Notes: generated by a model from the letters alone, not told the origin. A stretch of DNA of 64,000 nucleotides from Microbacterium sp. CBA3102 (GCF_007954505.1 NZ_CP042412.1:1984001-2048000), one strand, 5' to 3'; shown: positions 15,951 to 25,519, counted from the stretch's first letter. Program-made: numbers and translations.

Positions 15951-17402
15951 TCAGTCGAACAGGTCGGACAGCGTCGCGGGCGAACCGGCGTCCTGCAGTG
16001 CCGTGCGGGCGGCATGCCACCCCGCCATGCCGTTGACGGAGGGGCCGGGAGGGGTCGAGGCGGAAGCCAGGTAGACGCCCGGCATCGGCGTGCGCCACGG
16101 CGTCGGCGAGAGGATCGGTCGGCGGAGGGCCTGACGCATGTCGAACACCCCGCCGGAGATGTCGCCGCCGATCTCCGCGGGATTGATCGCCTCGCGCGAC
16201 GATGCCGGCACCGCGTGGTGGGCGAGGATGAGGTCGCGGAACCCCGGGGCGAACCTTTCGACCTGCGCGGTGATGAGCTCCGTGGGGTCGAGGTCGGAGC
16301 CCGGCGGCACGTGGATGTACGCCCAGAACACGGCCTTGCCCGCGGGAGCACGGGAGTCGTCGAGCACGGACGGTTGCACGGTGAGGACGTAGGGGCGCTC
16401 GCTCATTCGTCCGGCGGCGACGGCGTTCTCGCTGGCCCACACCTCGGCTCTGGTCCCGCCGAGGTGCACGGTCGCCGCCTGCCCGACCTCGGGGTGCGTC
16501 CAGGGGACGGGGCCGTCGAGGGCGAAGTCGACCTTCGCCGCACCGGGCCCGTAGCGGTAGGCGCCGATGGCCCGGGCGTAGCGGGGCGGGACGTCGCGGT
16601 GCGTGAGGGCGAGCCGGGGAGACGTGTTCAGGATCAGCAGGTCTCCGCGGCGCGGGTCGCCCCAGTCCAGCGTCTCGAGGTCGGTGACCCGCACGCCGGT
16701 CTCGACGGACCCACCGTGCGCCGTGATGTCGGCGACCAGGGCATCGGCGATCCCTTGCGCACCGCCGCGTGGATACGGCCAGCCTCCGGCGTGTCCCAGG
16801 GCGGCCAGCAACAGGCCCGCAGCGGCCCCCGCGAGGGAGGGGAGAGGCGCGTTGCCGTGAGCGACGGCTCCCGCCAGGAGCGCGGCCGCCTCCTCGGTGC
16901 GGAAAGCCGAGGCGGCCAGAGGAGTGCCCTGCTCCAGCATCCTGATCGCATAGCGCAGGGCGGTCAACGGATCCCGGGGGACTCGGAGCAGTTGATTGCC
17001 CGTGAAGTCCACCACACCGTCGATGTGCGCGGTCAACGGCCGGATGCGGGTGCGCCAGGCGTCACCGTCTGCCCCGAGCGCGGTCGCCGTGCGGTCGAGG
17101 TCGCGCCAGGCGATGGCGGCCCTTCCGCCATCGAGCGGGTGTGCGTAGGAGGCTTCGGGGCGGATCCAGTCCAGCCTCCGTTCGAGGCCGAAAGCATGGA
17201 AGAAGGGTGAGGCCAGGGCGGTCGGATGCACGGTGGAGCAGACGTCGTGCCGGAAACCCGGAAGCGTCGACTCGGCCGTGCGGAGACCGCCACCGACCGT
17301 GTCGGCCGCCTCGAGCACCCGCACGGCATAGCCGGCGCGCGCGAGCGTCACCCCGGCGGCGAGCCCGTTGGGGCCGGAACCGATGATCGTCGCCCGCGCC
17401 AT
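15951..17402 (-). CDS. Phytoene-desaturase-like FAD-dependent oxidoreductase
   Basis: This 483-residue protein has an N-terminal Rossmann FAD motif (IIGSGPNGLAAGVTLARAGY, residues about 5-24), then VLEAADTVGGGLRT, characteristic of the phytoene desaturase / amine-oxidase-like flavoprotein family. GGAQGIADALVADI and a C-terminal PGVYLASASTPPG-GPS-like flavin-contact segment fit the family fold. Start ATG 17402 was chosen because the FAD motif must lie near the N-terminus and a CAGACT box is 6 nt upstream; a longer in-frame reading has no family similarity. No other carotenoid gene is nearby, so a specific desaturase role is not supported. Confidence 0.85.
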   Translation of the reverse strand: MARATIIGSGPNGLAAGVTLARAGYAVRVLEAADTVGGGLRTAESTLPGFRHDVCSTVHPTALASPFFHAFGLERRLDWIRPEASYAHPLDGGRAAIAWRDLDRTATALGADGDAWRTRIRPLTAHIDGVVDFTGNQLLRVPRDPLTALRYAIRMLEQGTPLAASAFRTEEAAALLAGAVAHGNAPLPSLAGAAAGLLLAALGHAGGWPYPRGGAQGIADALVADITAHGGSVETGVRVTDLETLDWGDPRRGDLLILNTSPRLALTHRDVPPRYARAIGAYRYGPGAAKVDFALDGPVPWTHPEVGQAATVHLGGTRAEVWASENAVAAGRMSERPYVLTVQPSVLDDSRAPAGKAVFWAYIHVPPGSDLDPTELITAQVERFAPGFRDLILAHHAVPASSREAINPAEIGGDISGGVFDMRQALRRPILSPTPWRTPMPGVYLASASTPPGPSVNGMAGWHAARTALQDAGSPATLSDLFD

Positions 17403-17408
17403 TCCGTC

Positions 17409-17414
17409 AGTCTG
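17409..17414 (-). promoter_or_regulatory. -10 box CAGACT for the FAD oxidoreductase gene
   Basis: On the minus strand CAGACT ends 6 nt before the ATG at 17402, with no Shine-Dalgarno sequence. Confidence 0.45.
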
Positions 17415-17474
17415 GCATGCCGCCACCGGCGAAACGGTCGAGAGGGGCCCTCCGGGCGTGCGATCCTGGAAAGG

Positions 17475-17963
17475 ATGAAAGAAGTTCAGGGGCCGACCCC
17501 CGCAGGCACCTCCCGTCCATACCGCTCCCTCGCCGAGGCGCTGCGCGCGCACCGGATCGATCCGTCGAACCATCCGTTCATCACGGCCATCGTCGAGGCG
17601 ATCGGAATCAGCTCGTTCATCGACCGTGGGCGCTACATCGAGGCGATCCGTCGAGGCGAGGGCGCGTCCCTGCACATCGGGCGCACCTACACGAACGGCT
17701 TCACCGAAGACGAGCGGATCGTGGTGGGCGCAGCACCCCTGCGCCTGCAGCCGAGCGAGGGGCGCGCACCGTACTTCTACGTGAGCCACCCGAGCGAGTT
17801 CATCCCGCTCGCACCGACCCGCGCCGCCAAGCGCACGACGACTCCACGCGTCGCCGCGCCCCGCGCCGAGAAGGCACCGAAGCCCGTCGAGGAACGCGAC
17901 TACGGCGTGTGCGACGAGTGCTTCATGGTGAAGACCCCGTCCGGCGGCTGCGGCTGCGGCTGA
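17475..17963 (+). CDS. Unknown protein with C-terminal Cys cluster
   Basis: This 162-residue protein is not recognised by me. It starts with a short polar segment, a conserved-looking alpha/beta core (about residues 15-100, with HPFITAIVEAIGISSFIDRG and TRRAYT-like loops), a basic Ala/Pro/Lys linker (about 115-140) and a C-terminal tail CDECFMVKTPSGGCGCG. The CxxC plus CxC pattern could bind zinc. ATG 17475 directly follows GGAAAGG, which is too close for normal spacing; no other start fits better. It is divergent from the FAD oxidoreductase gene. Confidence 0.7.
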   Translation: MKEVQGPTPAGTSRPYRSLAEALRAHRIDPSNHPFITAIVEAIGISSFIDRGRYIEAIRRGEGASLHIGRTYTNGFTEDERIVVGAAPLRLQPSEGRAPYFYVSHPSEFIPLAPTRAAKRTTTPRVAAPRAEKAPKPVEERDYGVCDECFMVKTPSGGCGCG

Positions 17964-17970
17964 CGTGACG

Positions 17971-18040
17971 CCGCTTTCGAATCGCGCAAAAGGCTGAGGA
18001 ATCGGCGTCGAACGCGCAATTTGCGCGAGTCGAAAGCCGG
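17971..18040. repeat. Large imperfect inverted repeat with nested palindrome
   Basis: CCGCTTTCGAATCGCGCAA (17971-17989) pairs with 18021-18040 with one mismatch and one bulge. Inside, CGCGCAA-T-TTGCGCG forms a second palindrome. It lies between convergent genes and may terminate both; the nested arrangement allows alternative folds. Confidence 0.65.
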
Positions 18041-18044
18041 CGCC

Positions 18045-19280
18045 TCAGGCGAACGCGCTCATCCCGGTGATGTCGCGGCCGAGCAGCAGGGCCTGCACGC
18101 TCTCGGTGCCCTCGTAGGTGTGGATGGCCTCGATGTCGGCCATGTGTTGCATGACGCCGTTCTCGAGCAGGATGCCGTTGCCGCCGAGCAGGTCGCGGGC
18201 GGTCGCGGCGATGCGGCGTGCGGCACGCGTGTTGTGGAACTTCGCGAGCGAGGCCTGGGTCGGGCGCAGTTCGCCTGAGGTCTCGAGGTCGGCCATCCGT
18301 CGGCAGTACAGCTGCATGGCCGTGAGGTCTTCGAGCATGTGGGTGAGGCGCTCCTGGACCATCTGGAACTTCGCGAGCGGCTTTCCGAACTGCACCCGCT
18401 GCATCGCGTAGGCCAGTGCTGCCTCGTAGCAGGCCGTCGCGTGTCCGAGCGCCGACCACGCGACGCCCGAGCGGGTCGCGTACAGCACGGTCGAGGCGTC
18501 CTTGAAGCTCATGGTGCCGGGCAGGACGGCGTCCAGCGGCACCCGCACGTCGTCGAGGACGATGTGCGCCTGATGGATCGCGCGCAGTGAGGCCTTGCCC
18601 CGAATCACACTGCCGGTGTATCCGGGCGTGTCCTGCTCGACGAGGAAACAGCGCACAGCGCCGTGCGCGGCCGTGTCCGCGTCGTCGACGCGCGCCCACA
18701 CGAAGGTGATCCCGCCGGATGCGCCGTTGCCGATCCACTTCTTCGTGCCTCGGATGACCCAGGCGTCCCCGTCGCGGCGGGCCACCGTCTCGAGCGAGAC
18801 CGAGTCGGAGCCGTGGTCGGGTTCGGTCAGCGCGAACGAGCCGAGAACCGAGCCGTCGGCGAGTGCCGTGAGCCATCGGTCCTGCTGGGCGGGGGAGCCG
18901 AACAGGGCGAGGGTGCGCAGCGCGAGGCCGCCCTGCACCGCGAGGATGGTGCCCAGCGACCCGTCACCGCGCGAGATCTCCATGTTCACCAGGCCCGCGG
19001 CCAGCGGCGACAGGTGCGTGAGGGCGGGATGCTGGATGCCGTCGACCACGAGGTCCATCTCGCCCATCCGACGGGCGGCGTCGAGCGGGTACTCCGCGCG
19101 GTCCCAGGCGTCCGCCATCTGCGGCGCGACCTCGTCGGTGTAGGACTTCGCCCGATCCCAGGCCGCGCGGTCGGCGGCGGGGATGTCGGCGAAGACGGCG
19201 TAGTAGTCGCTGTCCCGGCGCCCGGTGACGTCGTACGACGAGACGCGCTCGCCGGGGAAGGGGGAGGCTGCAGTGCTCAT
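18045..19280 (-). CDS. Acyl-CoA dehydrogenase family protein
   Basis: This 411-residue flavoprotein has the acyl-CoA dehydrogenase fold: FALTEPDHGSD (FAD and acyl-CoA contact), KKWIGNG, RVQFGKPLAKFQ, RRIAATARDLLGGNGIL and the C-terminal IHTYEGTESVQAL with the usual catalytic Glu. It oxidises an acyl-CoA thioester at C2-C3. The substrate is uncertain; compared with the enzyme at 44981 it lacks the Arg preceding SVQ-type motif (here GTILAVQ) that binds the terminal carboxylate in glutaryl-CoA dehydrogenases. ATG 19280 has AAGGAG at good spacing. The gene follows a TetR gene on the same strand, and an inverted repeat between them is a plausible operator. Confidence 0.88.
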   Translation of the reverse strand: MSTAASPFPGERVSSYDVTGRRDSDYYAVFADIPAADRAAWDRAKSYTDEVAPQMADAWDRAEYPLDAARRMGEMDLVVDGIQHPALTHLSPLAAGLVNMEISRGDGSLGTILAVQGGLALRTLALFGSPAQQDRWLTALADGSVLGSFALTEPDHGSDSVSLETVARRDGDAWVIRGTKKWIGNGASGGITFVWARVDDADTAAHGAVRCFLVEQDTPGYTGSVIRGKASLRAIHQAHIVLDDVRVPLDAVLPGTMSFKDASTVLYATRSGVAWSALGHATACYEAALAYAMQRVQFGKPLAKFQMVQERLTHMLEDLTAMQLYCRRMADLETSGELRPTQASLAKFHNTRAARRIAATARDLLGGNGILLENGVMQHMADIEAIHTYEGTESVQALLLGRDITGMSAFA

Positions 19281-19300
19281 GATGCTCCTTCGTGGCACCA

Positions 19301-19321
19301 AGTATCGTACTCCTCGATACT
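19301..19321 (-). promoter_or_regulatory. Candidate TetR operator
   Basis: AGTATCG (19301-19307) and CGATACT (19315-19321) form a 7-bp inverted repeat 20 bases upstream of the acyl-CoA dehydrogenase start. A palindrome in the intergenic space between the TetR gene and its downstream gene is the normal site for this family. Confidence 0.5.
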
Positions 19322-19343
19322 CGGTTTCACGACCCTCGAGCGA

Positions 19344-20006
19344 TCAGTCGAGCTCCGACTGCAGTCTGCGGGTCACCTCGGCGATCGGCATGGACCGCGG
19401 GAACACCGCGACGACCATGTCGTCCGGCGCATCGGGGGCCGCGTCTCCCGCGACGCCGTAGCGGCGGCGGGCGTCGGCCAGCGCCGTCTGCAGCGTCGCG
19501 AGCGGCACCTTCTTGCGGCCGCGGAGCAACTGCCGCAGCACGTGATTGTGGACGGCCGTCACGAGGGCGGCGAAGCCGACGGCGTCGAGCGGGTCGACGC
19601 CGGGGAGGGCTCCGCGCAGGTACTCGTCGAACAGCCGCTCGTATCGGAAGACCGTGATGATCTCGCGCTCACGCAGCACCGGCACCTGGCGCACGATCTG
19701 GTAGCGGCGGCGTGCGAGCTCCGGGTCGTGCGCGAAATGCACGAAGACCGATTCGGAGGCCGCGCACACCGCAGCCCAGGGGTCGTCGTGCCCTTCGTCG
19801 AGGAACTCCCTGAGCTGTTCGAGCAGCACCTCGTGATCCGCGAAGACGACGTCCTCCTTGCCGCCGAACTGGCGGAAGAACGTCGATCTCGAGACACCCG
19901 CGGCCTTGGCGATCTGTTCCACCGACGTCTGATCGAACCCCTGGGCGCTGAAGAGTTCGAGCGCCGCGGCGACGACGCCCGTGCGCAGTTCTGCGGATTC
20001 GTGCAT
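19344..20006 (-). CDS. TetR/AcrR-family transcriptional regulator
   Basis: This 220-residue regulator has an N-terminal helix-turn-helix (about residues 10-55: AALELFSAQGFDQTSVEQIAKAAGVSRSTFFRQFGGKEDV) with the usual TetR spacing, and an all-helical ligand domain that I cannot assign. The gene immediately downstream is an acyl-CoA dehydrogenase, so an acyl-CoA or fatty-acid effector is plausible but only inferred. ATG 20006 is preceded, 6 nt away, by TAGGCT, so the mRNA may be leaderless. Confidence 0.9.
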   Translation of the reverse strand: MHESAELRTGVVAAALELFSAQGFDQTSVEQIAKAAGVSRSTFFRQFGGKEDVVFADHEVLLEQLREFLDEGHDDPWAAVCAASESVFVHFAHDPELARRRYQIVRQVPVLREREIITVFRYERLFDEYLRGALPGVDPLDAVGFAALVTAVHNHVLRQLLRGRKKVPLATLQTALADARRRYGVAGDAAPDAPDDMVVAVFPRSMPIAEVTRRLQSELD

Positions 20007-20012
20007 GGCGAA

Positions 20013-20018
20013 AGCCTA
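20013..20018 (-). promoter_or_regulatory. -10 box TAGGCT before the TetR gene
   Basis: On the minus strand TAGGCT ends 6 nt before the start codon at 20006; no Shine-Dalgarno sequence is present. Confidence 0.5.
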
Positions 20019-20053
20019 GACCTCGGCGGCCATCGGTGTCGGTGGCCGGGCGT

Positions 20054-20059
20054 CATAAT
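20054..20059 (+). promoter_or_regulatory. -10 box CATAAT, leaderless GTG start
   Basis: CATAAT ends 6 nt before the GTG at 20066, the spacing expected when transcription starts at the start codon. Confidence 0.5.
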
Positions 20060-20065
20060 GAGGGC

Positions 20066-20419
20066 GTGAGCGAACGCGGGAGAGCGGCCGGATGGTTCGA
20101 GACGCGGCGGCGCGGCACCCGTCGCTGGTGGGACGGCACGCGCTGGACCGAGCACCTCTCGGTGCGGGGGAGGGAGACGACCCTGGCGGAGGACCGCAGG
20201 GCTGTGCGCCGACAGCTGATCCTGACCGAGTTCGTGCTCGGGACCCTCCTCGTCGGGTCGATCCTCATCGCGCTGTGGAGCGCGCTCCCGGTGGTCGTGG
20301 TGCGGCCGATGATCGTCGCCACCGGCACCGCGCTGCTGCTCGTTCCGCTCATGATCTCGCGGCAGCTCCGCCTGGTCGCGCTGCCGGCGCGGCGTCCGGG
20401 CGTGCCGACGCTCCGATGA
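20066..20419 (+). CDS. DUF2510-domain small membrane protein
   Basis: This 117-residue protein begins with a DUF2510 motif: [20 protein letters not shown] (about residues 7-26), a short element common at the N-terminus of actinobacterial membrane proteins. Two hydrophobic segments follow (about 50-70 and 75-95). The remaining tail is basic. GTG 20066 was chosen because it places the WWDG motif near the N-terminus and has a -10 box six bases upstream; an in-frame upstream start would run through that promoter. Function is unknown. It is upstream of sucC but not clearly in its operon. Confidence 0.8.
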   Translation: MSERGRAAGWFETRRRGTRRWWDGTRWTEHLSVRGRETTLAEDRRAVRRQLILTEFVLGTLLVGSILIALWSALPVVVVRPMIVATGTALLLVPLMISRQLRLVALPARRPGVPTLR

Positions 20420-20463
20420 TCGACCGAGAGTCCGGGGCCGCGGGCGCGCCCAGGTCGAGGTAG

Positions 20464-20469
20464 TAGGCT
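20464..20469 (+). promoter_or_regulatory. -10 box TAGGCT of sucCD
   Basis: TAGGCT lies 65 nt before sucC, so this mRNA would have a leader carrying the palindrome at 20484-20501. Confidence 0.45.
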
Positions 20470-20483
20470 GGGGGACTGGTCGA

Positions 20484-20501
20484 TGTCTCGACATCGAGAG
20501 A
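20484..20501 (+). promoter_or_regulatory. Palindromic motif shared by sucC and icd
   Basis: TGTCTCGACATCGAGAGA contains the palindrome TCTCGA-CA-TCGAGA. It lies about 14 nt beyond the sucC -10 box and 33 nt before the start codon. A copy with three mismatches in 18 positions, in reverse orientation, occurs at 55494-55511, 29 nt before icd. Confidence 0.5.
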
Positions 20502-20534
20502 ATTACCAGACAGCAGCCCAGTGAAGGAACCACA

Positions 20535-21701
20535 GTGGATCTGTACGAGTACCAGGCACGAGACGTTTTCGAGAAGTACGGAGTGCCGGTCCTCGCCGGC
20601 ATCGTCGCGGACACCCCGGAAGAGGTGAGGGCGGCGGCCGAGAAGATCGGTGGCGTCGTCGTCGTCAAGGCCCAGGTGAAGACCGGCGGCCGTGGCAAGG
20701 CGGGCGGCGTCAAGGTCGCCAAGACGCCCGACGAGGCGTACGAGGCAGCGAAGGCCATTCTCGGCCTCGACATCAAGGGCCACGTCGTCAAGCGCGTCAT
20801 GGTCGCGCAGGGTGCGCGCATCGCCGAGGAGTACTACTTCTCCGTGCTGCTCGATCGTGCCAACCGCTCGTACCTGAGCCTCTGCTCGGTCGAGGGCGGC
20901 ATGGAGATCGAAGAGCTCGCCGTCGAGCGTCCCGAGGCGCTCGCACGCGTCGAGGTCAACCCGCTCACGGGCATCGACAAGACGAAGGCCGTGGAGATCG
21001 CCCGCGCCGCGAACTTCCCGGAAGACCTGATCGAGAAGGTCTCCGACGTGTTCGTGAAGCTCTACGACGTGTACAAGGGTGAGGACGCGACCCTGGTCGA
21101 GGTCAACCCGCTGGTCCGCACCGAAGAGGGCGACATCATCGCGCTCGACGGCAAGGTCACGCTCGACGACAACGCCTCCGAGATCCGTCACCCCGAGCAC
21201 GAGGCGCTCGAGGACAAGGACGCCGCTGACCCGCTCGAGGCCAAGGCCAAGCAGTCGGGCCTCAACTACGTGAAGCTCGACGGAGAGGTCGGCATCATCG
21301 GAAACGGCGCCGGACTCGTCATGTCGACCCTCGACGTGGTCGCCTACGCCGGGGAGAACCACAACGGCGTCAAGCCGGCCAACTTCCTCGACATCGGCGG
21401 CGGCGCATCGGCTGAGGTCATGGCTGCCGGCCTCGACGTCATCCTCGGCGACCCGCAGGTCAAGAGCGTGTTCGTCAACGTCTTCGGCGGCATCACGGCC
21501 TGCGACGCCGTCGCCAACGGCATCAAGGGCGCGCTCGAGACACTGGGCGCCACGGCCTCCAAGCCGCTCGTCGTGCGCCTGGACGGCAACCGCGTCGACG
21601 AGGGTCGTGCGATCCTCGCCGACTACGCGCACCCGCTTGTGACCCTGGCCGCCACCATGGACGAGGGCGCCGACAAGGCCGCCGAGCTCGCCAACGCCTG
21701 A
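20535..21701 (+). CDS. sucC: Succinate-CoA ligase (ADP/GDP-forming) subunit beta
   Basis: This 388-residue subunit of the citric acid cycle enzyme converts succinyl-CoA to succinate with nucleotide triphosphate formation. The ATP-grasp N-terminal domain starts [20 protein letters not shown], and the substrate-binding C-terminal part carries [10 protein letters not shown] and [13 protein letters not shown]. The protein has the normal length. GTG 20535 is preceded by a GAAGGA at 20523. It is followed after 18 bases by sucD, with which it forms the alpha2-beta2 or alpha-beta enzyme. Confidence 0.97.
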   Translation: MDLYEYQARDVFEKYGVPVLAGIVADTPEEVRAAAEKIGGVVVVKAQVKTGGRGKAGGVKVAKTPDEAYEAAKAILGLDIKGHVVKRVMVAQGARIAEEYYFSVLLDRANRSYLSLCSVEGGMEIEELAVERPEALARVEVNPLTGIDKTKAVEIARAANFPEDLIEKVSDVFVKLYDVYKGEDATLVEVNPLVRTEEGDIIALDGKVTLDDNASEIRHPEHEALEDKDAADPLEAKAKQSGLNYVKLDGEVGIIGNGAGLVMSTLDVVAYAGENHNGVKPANFLDIGGGASAEVMAAGLDVILGDPQVKSVFVNVFGGITACDAVANGIKGALETLGATASKPLVVRLDGNRVDEGRAILADYAHPLVTLAATMDEGADKAAELANA

Positions 21702-21707
21702 GACTGA

Positions 21708-22622
<915 letters not shown>

Positions 22623-22642
22623 TCTGAGCTACGCTTGAGCTG

Positions 22643-22677
22643 AAGGCCCCGGACTCCACTCCGGGGCCTTCTTTCGT
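22643..22677 (+). terminator. Rho-independent terminator of sucCD
   Basis: AAGGCCCCGGA (22643-22653) pairs perfectly with TCCGGGGCCTT (22660-22670), followed by CTTTCGT. It lies 20 bases after the sucD stop. Confidence 0.85.
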
Positions 22678-22716
22678 GCCCGGGACCAGAAGTCCGCCGC
22701 CACGGACCGCCGCCGG

Positions 22717-23292
22717 TCAGGTCTGGGGAGCGACGGAGTCCAGCAGGGTGTCGAGCGCGCGGTGGGCCTGAGGGCGCGCGGCGGCGTCGGGATGGGCGGC
22801 CAGCCAGAGGGCGAGCTCGTTCATCGCTCCGGAGAGCACCGCCGCAAGCGGGTCCAGGAGGGCCGGAGAGACACCGGCCTCGCGCAGTCCGGCACGCAGC
22901 TCCTGCTCGGGGCCCTCGGCATCGAGTCGGCGCCACTGCTCCCACCCGAGCACCGCGGGGCCGTCGATGAGCAGGACGCGCGAGGCGGCGCCCCGGGTGA
23001 TGGCGTCGAGGAAGGCGTGGCTGCCGTCGCGGAGAGCGGCGTCGGGCGCGCTGCCCGCCGTGGCTTCGACGATCGCGTCGGCGACGATCTGCTGCTGCGC
23101 GGAGGCGACGGCGGCGAACAGCAGCGGCTTCGAGGTGTAGTGGTGGTAGACGGCGCCACGGGTCACGCTCGCGGCCCGGGCGAGTTCGTCGACCGACACG
23201 GCCGCATAGCCGTGCTCGGCGAAATGTGCGGTGGCGACATCGAGGATCCGCCGTGCGGTCTCGGCGGCGTCGGCTGCGGATGCTCGGGGCAT
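22717..23292 (-). CDS. TetR/AcrR-family transcriptional regulator
   Basis: This 191-residue repressor has a TetR DNA-binding domain ([43 protein letters not shown], about residues 16-60) and a helical sensor domain. It is divergent from a VOC-family gene, and a near-perfect inverted repeat between the two starts (23310-23346) is a good candidate operator, so it probably represses itself and its neighbour. The effector is unknown. Start ATG 23292 has AAGGAA at good spacing. Confidence 0.9.
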   Translation of the reverse strand: MPRASAADAAETARRILDVATAHFAEHGYAAVSVDELARAASVTRGAVYHHYTSKPLLFAAVASAQQQIVADAIVEATAGSAPDAALRDGSHAFLDAITRGAASRVLLIDGPAVLGWEQWRRLDAEGPEQELRAGLREAGVSPALLDPLAAVLSGAMNELALWLAAHPDAAARPQAHRALDTLLDSVAPQT

Positions 23293-23309
23293 GGGTTCCT
23301 TTACGTGCG

Positions 23310-23346
23310 GTGTGTATGTATTCTAGCCCCACCGATACAAACACAC
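23310..23346. promoter_or_regulatory. Candidate TetR operator between divergent genes
   Basis: GTGTGTATGTAT (23310-23321) and ATACAAACACAC (23335-23346) are inverted repeats with one mismatch and a 13-nt centre, in the space between the TetR and VOC genes. The local base composition is markedly AT-richer than the surroundings, as in a divergent promoter. Confidence 0.6.
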
Positions 23347-23366
23347 TGCATGTAAAAGAGGTCAGG

Positions 23367-23768
23367 ATGGACATCACGAGTTTCTACCCGGTGCTGATGG
23401 TGGACGACGTCTCCGCCGCCGCACGGTTCTATCGAGAAGAGCTCGGCTTCGAGGTGACGTTCGAGGCCGACTGGTACGTCAGTCTGCGCTTCGACGGCGG
23501 CGAGCTCGCGATCCTCGACCGCGCGCACGAGACCATTCCGGAAGGGTTCCGAGAGCCCGTGCGGGGACTCCTGCTCAACGTGGAGGTGCCGGATGCGACC
23601 GCCGAGCACGCGCGGCTGGTGGGGGAGCGGAGGCTTCCCGAGCGCCTGACGCTGCGGGACGAGGACTTCGGGCAGCGGCACTTCATCGTCGAGGCGCCCG
23701 GCGGCGTGCTGATCGACGTGATCGAGCCGATCGAGCCCGCGCCGGAGTTCGCGGCGGCCTACGCCTGA
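23367..23768 (+). CDS. VOC-family protein (glyoxalase/dioxygenase-like)
   Basis: This 133-residue protein has one vicinal-oxygen-chelate beta-alpha-beta-beta-beta unit repeated: [23 protein letters not shown] at the start and [21 protein letters not shown] near the end. Members include glyoxalase I, antibiotic-resistance and dioxygenase-like proteins; I cannot assign a substrate. The start at 23367 is supported by the AGGTCAGG purine stretch just upstream and the position of the first beta strand. It is divergent from, and probably controlled by, the adjacent TetR. Confidence 0.85.
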   Translation: MDITSFYPVLMVDDVSAAARFYREELGFEVTFEADWYVSLRFDGGELAILDRAHETIPEGFREPVRGLLLNVEVPDATAEHARLVGERRLPERLTLRDEDFGQRHFIVEAPGGVLIDVIEPIEPAPEFAAAYA

Positions 23769-23790
23769 CGTCCTTCCGCGATTCGTCCGC

Positions 23791-23845
23791 CGACACGCCA
23801 GATGTCGGACCGTTTCCCTCACGCCGTCCGACGTCTGGCGTGTCG
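23791..23845. repeat. 19-bp inverted repeat (one mismatch), 17-nt loop
   Basis: CGACACGCCAGATGTCGGA (23791-23809) pairs with 23827-23845 except for one position. It follows the VOC gene by about 22 bases. It could terminate that gene; length and layout match the hairpin at 98-155. Confidence 0.7.
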
Positions 23846-23902
23846 CCCTGAGAGTGCGCGGAAAGCAGGAGGGGGCGGAGAGGCGGGGAAGGGGGAGACG
23901 CG

Positions 23903-23934
23903 AGAGGGGCGGATGCCGCAGCATCCGCCCCTCT
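23903..23934 (-). terminator. Terminator of the purine permease gene
   Basis: AGAGGGGCGGATGC and GCATCCGCCCCTCT, perfect 14-bp arms with a CGCA loop, lie about 20 bases beyond the stop of the minus-strand permease gene. Confidence 0.75.
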
Positions 23935-23953
23935 TGTGATCTCTGCCCTGTCG

Positions 23954-25429
23954 TCAGATCCCGACGCCGAAGAGGGCCTCGATCGGACCGCGGGCGAAGA
24001 AGATCAGGAAGCCCGCTCCGACGACCCACAGCAGCGGGCTGATCGTCTTGGCCTTGCCGGAGAACGCGTGGATGAGCACCCAGCTCACGAAACCCGCACC
24101 GATGCCGTTGGCGATCGAGTAGGTCAGCGGCATGACGGACACGGTGAGGAACACCGGCAGCAGCACGCGGAAGTCGGAGAAGTCGATGTACCGGATCTGC
24201 GCCATCATCATGGCACCGACGATGATCAGCGCTGCTGCGGCGATCTCGGTCGGGACGATCGACGTCAACGGGGTGAGGAACATCGCGACCAGGAACACGA
24301 AGCCGGTGACGACGTTCGCGAGGCCCGTGCGTGCACCTTCGCCGATGCCGGCACCCGACTCGATGAAGACCGTGCTCGACGACGAGGAGGTCGCGCCACC
24401 TGCGATCGCGCCGACGCCCTCGACCACCAGCGCCGACTTGATGCGCGGGAAGTCACCGTTGTCGTCGGCGAGGTTCGCCTCCTTCGCGAGGCCCGTCATG
24501 GTGCCCATCGCGTCGAAGAAGTTCGTGAAGAGCAGTGTGAAGACGATCATCACGATCGCCACGAGGCTCACCTTGCTGAGGTCGAAGCTGAAGTCCACCG
24601 CACCGATCAGGCTCAGGTCGGGGACACCGATCGGCGAACCGTCGAGCGCGGGCACGGTGAGGCCCCAGCCGCCCGGGTTGACCACGTTGCCCTCATCGTC
24701 GAAACCGCGCGGTCCGATGTGCCAGATCGCCTCGACGATCACGGCCAGCACGGTGCCGCCGATGAGGCCGATCAGCATACCGCCCTTGATCTTGAGGGCG
24801 ACGAGGATGCCGGTGAGCAGGAGCGTGATCACGAAGAGCAGGCTCGGCACGGTCGCGACCGAGCCGTTGACGCCGAGTCCGACCGGCGGCGATGACGCAC
24901 CGGTGGCCGTCACGAAACCGGAGTTCACGAAGCCGATGAACGCGATGAACAGGCCGATGCCGACGGTGATCGCGATCTTCAGCTGGAAGGGCACGGCGTC
25001 GAAGATCGCCTTGCGCAGACCGGTCGCGGCCAGCAGCACGATCACGACACCGTTGATCATCACGAGCGCCATGGCTTCCGGCCAGGTCACCTGACCCACG
25101 ACCGAGAACGCCACGAAAGCGTTGATGCCCAGTCCTGCGGCGAAGCCGAACGGCAGTCGTGTGACCAGCCCGAACAGGATCGTCATCACCCCGGCGGTCA
25201 GCGCGGTCGCTGCCCCCACGGCGTTGAACTCGAGCATGTCGCCGGCGACATCCGGCTTGCCGGACAGGATGATCGGGTTCAGGATCACGATGTAGGCCAT
25301 CGTGACGAAGGTCACCAAGCCCCCTCGGATCTCGGTGCCGATCGTGGATCCGCGCTTGCTGATCTCGAAGTAGCGGTCCACGGCGTTCTTGGGCTCGGTG
25401 GATGCCGGGGCGGGCGGGGCAGTTGTCAT
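23954..25429 (-). CDS. NCS2 purine permease (AzgA-like)
   Basis: This 491-residue permease has twelve to fourteen hydrophobic segments and AzgA-type motifs: GLVTFVTMAYIVILNP near the N-terminus, GINAFVAFSVV, NFFDAMGTMTGLA (the conserved substrate-binding region) and TSSSSSTVFIESGAGIGEGARTG. AzgA-type members take up hypoxanthine, guanine or adenine by proton symport. A good GGAGG precedes ATG 25429. Position next to DUF6350-purN-purH suits a purine salvage role. No riboswitch-like structure is seen in the roughly 90-bp upstream gap. Confidence 0.9.
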   Translation of the reverse strand: MTTAPPAPASTEPKNAVDRYFEISKRGSTIGTEIRGGLVTFVTMAYIVILNPIILSGKPDVAGDMLEFNAVGAATALTAGVMTILFGLVTRLPFGFAAGLGINAFVAFSVVGQVTWPEAMALVMINGVVIVLLAATGLRKAIFDAVPFQLKIAITVGIGLFIAFIGFVNSGFVTATGASSPPVGLGVNGSVATVPSLLFVITLLLTGILVALKIKGGMLIGLIGGTVLAVIVEAIWHIGPRGFDDEGNVVNPGGWGLTVPALDGSPIGVPDLSLIGAVDFSFDLSKVSLVAIVMIVFTLLFTNFFDAMGTMTGLAKEANLADDNGDFPRIKSALVVEGVGAIAGGATSSSSSTVFIESGAGIGEGARTGLANVVTGFVFLVAMFLTPLTSIVPTEIAAAALIIVGAMMMAQIRYIDFSDFRVLLPVFLTVSVMPLTYSIANGIGAGFVSWVLIHAFSGKAKTISPLLWVVGAGFLIFFARGPIEALFGVGI

Positions 25430-25504
25430 CGGGAAACCTCCGGAGAAACGCTATCGTGTCGCCGACCTCACGCGCGCCCCAGGGGCTTCGTCGGGAACTC
25501 GTCG

Positions 25505-25510
25505 TAGTCT
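25505..25510 (+). promoter_or_regulatory. -10 box TAGTCT before the DUF6350 gene
   Basis: TAGTCT ends 9 nt before ATG 25520 with no ribosome binding site between, so the transcript is probably leaderless. Confidence 0.45.
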
Positions 25511-25519
25511 CGAATCGCT

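Noticed and set aside
15951..17789. Longer N-terminal extension of the FAD oxidoreductase to 17789
   Set aside because: The first 129 codons have no family similarity and overlap the divergent gene; the FAD motif fits ATG 17402.
23226..23768. VOC protein with a 47-residue N-terminal extension
   Set aside because: The extension runs through the candidate operator and the TetR coding region and is Arg-rich; ATG 23367 fits the fold.
25430..25519. Purine riboswitch upstream of the permease
   Set aside because: The gap is too short and lacks a three-way junction; a normal ribosome binding site and a divergent -10 box account for it.
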